DNA from: Acidobacteria bacterium CG_4_9_14_3_um_filter_49_7
GTDB taxonomy: Bacteria > Acidobacteriota > Holophagae > Thermotomaculales > Thermotomaculaceae
Assembly: GCA_002789615.1 (NCBI GenBank)
Contig: PFTO01000062.1
Span: forward strand, 1 to 6,195
Length of the DNA stretch: 6,195 nt
Reading direction: 5' to 3'
Below are positions 1 to 4,138 of this stretch, one piece after another. How positions within the stretch are numbered: the first letter of the stretch is position 1; each line of letters begins with the position of its first letter. The position numbers were made by a program, and so were the translations under genes. The notes below the pieces were generated by a model. It was not told where the DNA came from, searched no databases, and saw only the letters and a list, made by a program, of their open reading frames with translations.

Positions 1-134
1 TGCAGCAGCAGAAAACCGGTAATTCGCCCTGGTAATCTGAACAACTCCCATTCCTGCTAGTATGCGGAGTCAATTTCATGGTTGATCAGCAACACAGCGT
101 TGCCCAAATACAGCCACATCAGAAGATCATTCAT
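1..134 (-). pseudogene. Small membrane protein (DUF6713-like), in-frame TAG at codon 26, runs off left edge
   Basis: The ATG at 134-132 follows AGGAGG with an 8-base spacer. It opens 25 codons, MNDLLMWLYLGNAVLLINHE then IDSAY, and then meets TAG at 59-57. The frame stays open and protein-like to the window edge: QEWELFRLPGRITGFLLL. The hydrophobic start, the HE(I/L)D motif, the E-W about six residues later and the second hydrophobic run resemble what I recall of DUF6713 small membrane proteins. I recall a Trp or other residue, not a stop, where TAG sits; TGG to TAG is a single change. No ATG follows the TAG within the window, so re-initiation is not obvious. It could be a fresh pseudogene, a sequencing error or UAG readthrough. 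The family match is from memory and moderately sure. The nitrilase gene lies upstream on the same strand, 193 bases away. Confidence 0.55.
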
Positions 135-171
135 TACAGATGCCTCCTATGTTACAGATGCCTCCTATGTT
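134..171 (-). repeat. Exact 18-bp tandem duplication carrying the Shine-Dalgarno site
   Basis: On the plus strand the unit TTACAGATGCCTCCTATG occurs at 134-151 and again at 152-169, and the next two bases (TT) start a third copy. Read on the minus strand, each unit contains AGGAGG, at 148-143 and 166-161. The leader of the TAG-interrupted gene therefore carries two Shine-Dalgarno sequences, 8 and 26 bases before the ATG. Only the proximal one is at a normal distance. The perfect identity suggests a recent slippage duplication. Confidence 0.9.
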
Positions 172-327
172 GTTTTTCCGGGTGGGACATCTTTCCCCGA
201 TTCATCCCTTCAGAAAACGAACAATTCAAAGAAGCCGGATACAGCAAAATATGTTCTTTCACCTCTATGAATGAACCCCCGGGTCTTGAACATCAGCTCG
301 ACGCGCCCGGTCCCGTTAGAAAAGTGA

Positions 328-1245
328 TTAGCTCTTTACACCAAATTCAAAGACATCCGGCCTTGCGTAATGCCCGGCAGCATCAAACATTCTCTTTGCT
401 GCCACCGTTTCCTCCAGATCAAGGTCCGCATACAGAATTTCTTTTTTCTTTTCAAGGGGTCCCGCCACAAATTGCCCCGCAGGATTGATAACACAGCTGT
501 TTCCGACATTTATCCACTCCCGGTCAGCCGGATAGCGCTCCCTGAAGGAGAATCGTTCAGGAATGTCCTTAACGGTTATAGCCATGCAACAACTCACCAC
601 AAACAATCCGCCTTCCCTTGCGATATGGCACATACTCTGTAACCACTTTTCACTCTTGTCCCAGGTCGGCGCGATCAGAATCTGAGCTCCGGATGTGTAC
701 ATTGACTGGCGGGCAAGCGGCATAAAATTTTCCCAGCAGATCAGCCCGCCGATCCTGCCAATTGGTGTATCGAAAGTGTAAAGCGTGCGACCGTCTCCCC
801 TTGCCCAAATCAATCTTTCACCGCCAGTGGGAATCAATTTCCGGTGAACTCCCATAATCTTGCCGCTTTTGTCAATGAACAGCAAACTGTTGTAAAGGCT
901 CCCCTGACTGGATTCAGTGTTCTTCTCGTGAATGCCCACGGCAACCATGATATTTGCTTTTCCGGCAGTTTCGCATATCTTCCTGGTTGCTGAATCCGGA
1001 ATGGATACAGCATTCGCGACCAGCTCAACGTACAGCTCATTCAATTCCTTTCCATTACTACCCGGCACCAGCCATACCCAATCCGGATAGCCGGGAATAA
1101 ATGCCTCAGGAAAAACAACCAGTTCAGCGCCATTCTGCGCCGCATCGGCAATCATGCCACATACCTTTTCGACCGTGTCATCTCTGTTCATAAACACTGG
1201 GCTTCCCTGTACAACGGCAACCCGTGTAATTCTATTTTTATTCAT
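328..1245 (-). CDS. Nitrilase (carbon-nitrogen hydrolase superfamily)
   Basis: This is a 305-residue cytoplasmic hydrolase predicted to convert a nitrile to its carboxylic acid and ammonia. The Glu-Lys-Cys triad is visible: E47 in VVFPEAFIPGYP, K136 in HRKLIPTGGERLIW and C170 in GGLICWENFMPLAR. The CWEN context and the ERxxWxxGDG stretch are typical of true nitrilases rather than amidases, and the C-terminal GHYARPDVF is also a nitrilase hallmark. Length fits the family. I chose the ATG at 1245 because GGGAGGG lies seven bases upstream. A longer reading from GTG at 1293 adds 16 residues without a Shine-Dalgarno site, and the conserved N-terminus (RVAVVQGSP) begins just after Met1 of the shorter form. 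The natural substrate (aliphatic, aryl or cyanide) cannot be told from sequence. It appears monocistronic, with a palindrome about 50 bases before the start. Confidence 0.93.
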   Translation of the reverse strand: MNKNRITRVAVVQGSPVFMNRDDTVEKVCGMIADAAQNGAELVVFPEAFIPGYPDWVWLVPGSNGKELNELYVELVANAVSIPDSATRKICETAGKANIMVAVGIHEKNTESSQGSLYNSLLFIDKSGKIMGVHRKLIPTGGERLIWARGDGRTLYTFDTPIGRIGGLICWENFMPLARQSMYTSGAQILIAPTWDKSEKWLQSMCHIAREGGLFVVSCCMAITVKDIPERFSFRERYPADREWINVGNSCVINPAGQFVAGPLEKKKEILYADLDLEETVAAKRMFDAAGHYARPDVFEFGVKS

Positions 1246-1252
1246 GTTTATT

Positions 1253-1258
1253 CCCTCC
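1253..1258 (-). promoter_or_regulatory. Ribosome binding site of the nitrilase gene
   Basis: The minus strand reads GGGGAGGGAATAAACATG, with GGAGGG seven bases before the ATG at 1245. This site decides the start against the upstream in-frame GTG at 1293, which has no purine-rich sequence before it. Confidence 0.8.
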
Positions 1259-1294
1259 CCGAAACAGTGAAATTTCGTCGGTCGGTTTACCACT

Positions 1295-1312
1295 AGATAA
1301 AGTGATTTATCT
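1295..1312. promoter_or_regulatory. Perfect palindrome upstream of the nitrilase gene (possible operator)
   Basis: AGATAAA-GTGA-TTTATCT is an inverted repeat with two 7-bp arms and a 4-base centre, lying 50 to 67 bases before the nitrilase ATG. The AT-rich stretch just upstream on the minus strand contains TTGCAA followed, 16 bases later, by TAAAGA, a weak -35/-10 pair whose -10 overlaps the palindrome. That position suits a repressor operator. A short hairpin in the leader is the alternative. It lacks a T-tract, so it is not an intrinsic terminator. Confidence 0.4.
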
Positions 1313-1401
1313 TTACATATTTTTCTTGTTTTTGCAAACGCGTCGCCGAAAGAAGGAGAAAACTCACTGAGACGTCGATTCAGGAGAAGGACTGGACAGG
1401 A

Positions 1402-1701
1402 TTATTTATTCTCAGTCCCGCCAGACTCGGGTGGTATGCCCTGCGTATTGCTGTTCTCAGCAGCGGAGTCATCTACGGACTCCACCTCATTGGCGAAATG
1501 GCCACGCTTTAATTCCCATTTTCGGGTAAGACGTTCAGCCACCGGTTGAAGCAACAATAAAGCGAGAACGGCACCGTATATAATGCTTGACCAAGCATTT
1601 CCGGTGATTGCTCACCCGGATTTGCAGCCAATCAACCGATGATAAAGATATCCAATGCCACCACCCAGGGCGGCGGCTCCGACATACAAAAGGTATTTCA
1701 T
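1402..1701 (-). CDS. Candidate selenoprotein: DUF6132-like small membrane protein with in-frame TGA (Sec30)
   Basis: The ATG at 1701 follows GGAG with a 5-base spacer. It opens a 100-codon frame containing one TGA (1614-1612, codon 30) and ending in TAA at 1404-1402. Residues 3-24 are a Gly/Ala-rich transmembrane helix, followed by G25-C26-K-S-G and then the TGA codon. After it comes AITGNAWSSIIYGAVLALLL, giving a second helix at about 38-52, then a charged tail of about 45 residues with no hydrophobic segment. This layout resembles the DUF6132 family, in which I recall a GC-x-(S/T)-G-x-C-x-IT motif between two helices. The TGA falls next to the second Cys position, as expected for Sec replacing Cys, although the spacing is one residue shorter. 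A SECIS-like hairpin follows 19 bases downstream. Family function is unknown; the Cys/Sec pair suggests redox or chalcogen chemistry at the membrane. A candidate -10 (TATGAT) lies at 1742-1737 without a good -35. A nonsense mutation is the main alternative. Confidence 0.7.
1582..1599 (-). promoter_or_regulatory. SECIS-like hairpin downstream of the in-frame TGA
   Basis: The minus strand reads AATGCTT-GGTC-AAGCATT, a perfect 7-bp stem closing a GGUC loop. The loop begins 19 bases after the TGA at 1614-1612. The E. coli fdhF SECIS has a GGUC apical loop, with the G and U recognised by SelB, 18 bases after its UGA. Bacterial SECIS rules (upper stem, small loop with G among its first two bases, loop about 16-37 bases after UGA) are met. 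The bulged U of fdhF is absent, but it is not universal. The hairpin lies inside the coding frame, as bacterial SECIS elements do. Confidence 0.65.
1600..1620 (-). other. Hairpin enclosing the in-frame TGA, abutting the SECIS-like stem
   Basis: On the minus strand TCCGG-(G)-TGA pairs with TCACCGGA across a GCAA tetraloop, giving eight base pairs with one bulged G. The in-frame TGA forms the 5' side of the top three pairs. The hairpin ends exactly where the GGUC-loop stem starts, so the two could stack. A ribosome at the TGA would melt this one and leave the GGUC hairpin exposed. Confidence 0.4.
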
Positions 1702-1794
1702 ATCAACTCCAGCATAAATATATGCGCATAAAGAATATCATAAAAAAGTGAGCTAATTAGAAACTTTCAATTCCGAGAATTTTTCGCCGAATGC

Positions 1795-1828
1795 AAAAAA
1801 AGGGGAAGGCTTGGCCTCCCCCTTTTTC
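1795..1828. terminator. Bidirectional intrinsic terminator after the lipoprotein gene
   Basis: A GC-rich stem has arms 1802-1810 and 1814-1822, a TTG loop at 1811-1813 and one A/C mismatch. It is flanked by an A-run (1795-1801) and a T-run (1823-1827). On the minus strand it starts 22 bases after the lipoprotein TAG stop and ends in seven T residues. The structure therefore separates the lipoprotein transcript from the downstream candidate selenoprotein gene, which then needs its own promoter. Confidence 0.88.
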
Positions 1829-1849
1829 AATGCAAATTGGCTGATACTT

Positions 1850-2104
1850 CTATTCAGGATTCTCGGTTTTGGGTTCCTCAGTTTTAGGCTCTTCAGCCTT
1901 TTGTTCAGTTCCTTCAGCAGCTGGCTCTGTTGCCATTTCTTCTTTCTGTGTTCCCGGTTCAACAGCAGCAGGAGCCGGTGCCGGTGTAGCCTGTTCCACT
2001 GCAGCCGGTGCTTTTTTCGCAGGTGCTTCGCTCCCATTGCATCCAATCAAGAAGGCAACAGACACAATCGCCAATACAATAATCAATCCTTTGAAAATCC
2101 TCAT
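1850..2104 (-). CDS. Small Pro/Ala/Glu-rich lipoprotein of unknown function
   Basis: This gene encodes 84 residues: a lipoprotein signal peptide (MRIFKGLIIV, hydrophobic to about residue 20) with lipobox L-I-G-C and lipidation site C22. The mature tail of about 62 residues is low-complexity: Ala/Pro-rich to about residue 50, then strongly acidic, with tandem EEPKT at residues 71-75 and 76-80. No folded domain is evident; it looks like a disordered envelope tether or surface lipoprotein. The ATG at 2104 is preceded by GGAGG with a 5-base spacer. A TTG four codons upstream is in frame but overlaps this Shine-Dalgarno site, so I reject it. It has its own promoter (2150..2178) and terminator (1795..1828), so it is monocistronic. 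It ends in TAG shortly before the terminator, so UAG is read as stop here. Confidence 0.85.
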   Translation of the reverse strand: MRIFKGLIIVLAIVSVAFLIGCNGSEAPAKKAPAAVEQATPAPAPAAVEPGTQKEEMATEPAAEGTEQKAEEPKTEEPKTENPE

Positions 2105-2149
2105 TACAACCTCCAATACTTATTTTGATGGAAAACGGAAAATCGATTT

Positions 2150-2178
2150 ATAATACCGAAATTAGAGAATCCAGTAAA
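2150..2178 (-). promoter_or_regulatory. Sigma70-type promoter of the lipoprotein gene
   Basis: On the minus strand the -35 TTTACT (2178-2173) and -10 TATTAT (2155-2150) are separated by exactly 17 bases and match the consensus at 4/6 and 5/6 positions. Predicted transcription start is near 2143, giving a leader of about 39 bases before the ATG at 2104. Confidence 0.65.
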
Positions 2179-2216
2179 GCATTATGTTGAATTTTTTAGC
2201 ATTTTTTCATTTCGGT
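2155..2216. repeat. Separated 8-bp inverted repeat flanking the lipoprotein promoter -35
   Basis: ACCGAAAT (2155-2162) and its exact reverse complement ATTTCGGT (2209-2216) lie 54 bp apart centre to centre. One arm sits in the -35/-10 spacer and touches the -10; the other lies upstream of the -35. About five helical turns of spacing would fit looping between two operator half-sites, but an 8-bp match can arise by chance. Confidence 0.3.
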
Positions 2217-2256
2217 CTTACTGGTTATCACTACTGCTCAATTTGCTCTATTTACC

Positions 2257-2775
2257 TCAGTCCCTTTTCAAGTTCCCATTCTCAAAATGGCTGAAAAGAG
2301 CAGAACTCTGGAGGAGAACTCGAAACATGCGGGAAAGCATCCCACGATAGATGATAATCATGACAATGGGCCAGACAAGGGCCCAGAAGGTCAATGCTAT
2401 GAAGAAAGTCACAAAAGCGGTGCTTTGAACTTCGGCAGGCAGGCGGTGGACGTAGAAAAACATGAGAATGGCAAATGCAATGAGGACTTGAAATGACAGA
2501 AAGAGCATCGCCAGAAACCATTTGATGAAGCTCACCCGATAACGGACATGAATACCCCCGGCCGGGACGGTGTCAACGGCAAGAAACGCGTCATTGAATG
2601 TATAGCCGAACGGATTTAACCGGTTAGAAGTTACGTGGACAGTTGATGGAGATGTCCGGGAAAAAGTGTAGCGTCCTTCTTTTCCCATTCGCTGAACCAC
2701 CTTTTCCAGGTTTTGAAAAAAAGAATCGCTGTCCAGGGGAAGATCCAACTCCCCCTGGAACACCGGCGTAAACAT
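2257..2775 (-). CDS. Hypothetical two-helix membrane protein, coupled to pepT
   Basis: I do not recognise this 172-residue protein. Residues 1-82 look like a soluble alpha/beta domain: a predicted helix around 17-30 (DSFFQNLEKVVQRM), then alternating polar and hydrophobic segments (YTFSRTS, TVHVTS, HVRYRVSF) suggesting a beta sheet. Two strong transmembrane helices follow at about 84-109 and 118-143, then a basic/amphipathic stretch (RGMLSRMFRVLLQSS) and a polar C-terminus. No signal peptide is present. Its ATG at 2775 comes three bases after the pepT stop codon (2781-2779). Only a weak AGAAG sits upstream, so translation probably depends on coupling to pepT. No convincing terminator follows the TGA at 2259-2257. 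Confidence 0.8.
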   Translation of the reverse strand: MFTPVFQGELDLPLDSDSFFQNLEKVVQRMGKEGRYTFSRTSPSTVHVTSNRLNPFGYTFNDAFLAVDTVPAGGIHVRYRVSFIKWFLAMLFLSFQVLIAFAILMFFYVHRLPAEVQSTAFVTFFIALTFWALVWPIVMIIIYRGMLSRMFRVLLQSSALFSHFENGNLKRD

Positions 2776-2778
2776 TTT

Positions 2779-4014
2779 TTATGCTTCTACGAGGACAGAC
2801 GCAATGTGGAGAATAATTTCAGCGGACTTTTCCATGGTCTGCAAGGAAGCAAATTCCTTTTTGGAATGCATGTTGATGGAACCGGCAAAAACATTGGGTG
2901 TCGGAACTCCCATAAATGTAAGTCTGGAGCCATCAGTTCCACCCCGGATGGGCTTATGGATGGGGGTGATTCCAGCTTTCTCAAAAGCCTTTCTTGCCGT
3001 TTCCATTATTTCCGGATGCTGATCCAGCACCTCTTTCATGTTTCGATATTGTTCCTTGATGACAATCTCAATCTCGCCCCTGGGGAATTTCTCCAGTACC
3101 TGCTGACGGACCCGTTCCAGATCCTTTTCTCTATCTTTCAGTCCATCCACGGTAAAGCTTCGGACAATCATGTTGATGACAGTTTCGTTTTCCATTCCCT
3201 TGATGCCGGTCGCATGGTAGTAATTCTCACGTTTTTCCGTTGTTTCCGGCAGCGTTTTTTCATCAAGCAGCGTCATGAACAGTCCCGCCATACGAATGGC
3301 ATTTACCATTTTGTCCTTGGCGTAACCCGGATGAACGTTGATACCCTTGCAGATAACTTCGGCGCCATCGGCACAGAAAGTTTCATCTTCCAGTTCGCCC
3401 AGCCTGCCACCATCCAGTGTATACGCGAAACCGGCACCAAATTTTTTCACATCAAAATGGTCAACACCTCGACCCACCTCTTCGTCCGGGGTAAAGGCAA
3501 TGCAGATTTCCCCGTGTTTGAATTCCGGATGGGCCACCATGTACGCCGCGGCCGTCATAATTTCGGCTACACCGGCCTTGTCGTCAGCACCGAGAAGAGT
3601 GGTCCCGTCAGTGGTAATCAGGTCGTTTCCAACCAGTTCTTTCAGAATGGGATTTTCTTTCGGTGAAATAACCACACCCGGATCACCGGGAAGTTGAATA
3701 TCCCCGCCGTCGTAGTTTCTAACAACCTGAGGCTTAACATTTTCGCCACCCTCGGCAGGGGCAGTGTCCATGTGGGCAATAAAGCCCACCGGGGGCACGC
3801 TCTTTTCTACATTGGACGGTACACGGGCATAAACATAGCCAAATTCATCCAGCTCAACCTCTTTCAGGCCCATTGCCTTCAATTCAGCCACCAGTATTTT
3901 TGCCAGATCAAATTGGCGACTGGTGGACGGGAAAGTAGTGGATTCCTCATCTGAGGTTGTATAAATCTTTACATAACGTGTAAATCGCTCCAGCAATTCA
4001 TCTCGGTTAATCAT
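2779..4014 (-). CDS. pepT: Peptidase T (tripeptide aminopeptidase, M20B family)
   Basis: This 411-residue cytoplasmic zinc aminopeptidase removes the N-terminal residue from tripeptides. All metal and catalytic positions of the family are visible: H81 and D83 in IAHMDTAPAEGGENV, bridging Asp at 144 in LLGADDKAGVAEIM, E178/E179 in FTPDEEVGRG, D201 in YTLDGGRLGELEDE and H383 in INMHSKKEFASL. RGGTDGSRLTFMGVPTPN (358-374) is also highly typical of PepT. Length and residue spacing match the enterobacterial enzyme closely, so the gene is intact. The ATG at 4014 is preceded by AGAAGGAG with a spacer of about six bases. It is first in a probable two-gene operon with the membrane protein at 2257..2775 and is divergent from the alpha-2-macroglobulin-like gene. 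E. coli pepT responds to anaerobiosis through FNR; I see no clear FNR box here. Confidence 0.97.
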   Translation of the reverse strand: MINRDELLERFTRYVKIYTTSDEESTTFPSTSRQFDLAKILVAELKAMGLKEVELDEFGYVYARVPSNVEKSVPPVGFIAHMDTAPAEGGENVKPQVVRNYDGGDIQLPGDPGVVISPKENPILKELVGNDLITTDGTTLLGADDKAGVAEIMTAAAYMVAHPEFKHGEICIAFTPDEEVGRGVDHFDVKKFGAGFAYTLDGGRLGELEDETFCADGAEVICKGINVHPGYAKDKMVNAIRMAGLFMTLLDEKTLPETTEKRENYYHATGIKGMENETVINMIVRSFTVDGLKDREKDLERVRQQVLEKFPRGEIEIVIKEQYRNMKEVLDQHPEIMETARKAFEKAGITPIHKPIRGGTDGSRLTFMGVPTPNVFAGSINMHSKKEFASLQTMEKSAEIILHIASVLVEA

Positions 4015-4048
4015 TCAGCACTCCTTCTATCATTTCTATCCGGGCACA

Positions 4049-4077
4049 AGTGTATCAGAATTTCCCTTTTCTCCGAA
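4049..4077 (-). promoter_or_regulatory. Candidate extended -10 promoter for pepT
   Basis: On the minus strand TGATACACT supplies an extended -10 (TG, one base, TACACT at 4054-4049). A poor -35 (TTCGGA, 4077-4072) lies 17 bases upstream. Transcription would start near 4042, giving a leader of about 27 bases that contains the Shine-Dalgarno site. The -10 matches at 4/6 positions and the -35 at only 3/6, so this is tentative. Confidence 0.4.
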
Positions 4078-4127
4078 GATGGAACTCTGTTTTGTGTGAT
4101 AAGATTTATTCAAATTTCATTGATTAC

Positions 4128-4136
4128 GGGAGGGGG
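4128..4136 (+). promoter_or_regulatory. Ribosome binding site of the alpha-2-macroglobulin-like gene
   Basis: GGGAGGGGG lies two bases before the ATG at 4139, with its GGAGG core at 4129-4133 and a 5-base spacer. An in-frame TGA at 4121-4123 rules out any start further upstream. I could not pick a convincing -35/-10 pair for this strand in the 124-bp divergent region. Confidence 0.8.
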
Positions 4137-4138
4137 AA

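Noticed and set aside
78..488. Plus-strand frames at the left edge
   Set aside because: They overlap the 3' end of the nitrilase gene and the leader of the small membrane protein gene in antisense. They contain the 18-bp repeat translated as a peptide repeat, and have no ribosome site or family resemblance.
1246..1293. Upstream GTG start extending the nitrilase by 16 residues
   Set aside because: No Shine-Dalgarno site precedes the GTG, whereas the ATG at 1245 has GGGAGGG at ideal spacing, and the added residues are not nitrilase-like.
2105..2116. TTG start four codons upstream for the lipoprotein
   Set aside because: The TTG overlaps the GGAGG used by the ATG at 2104, and the shorter form gives a normal signal peptide.
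1811..2128. Ser/Phe/Cys-rich plus-strand frames opposite the lipoprotein gene
   Set aside because: They are the antisense of a Pro/Ala/Glu-rich coding sequence and run through the terminator. The minus-strand lipoprotein has a promoter, ribosome site, lipobox and terminator.
2217..2256. Terminator for the pepT operon
   Set aside because: Only a short, bulged pairing can be drawn between about 2225 and 2256, with no T-tract after it on the minus strand, so I do not call it.
2713..3666. 317-codon open frame on the plus strand
   Set aside because: It is antisense to pepT over most of its length, has no Shine-Dalgarno site, and its Cys/His/Phe-rich product matches no family I know. The opposite strand has all the M20 metal ligands, so this is a shadow.
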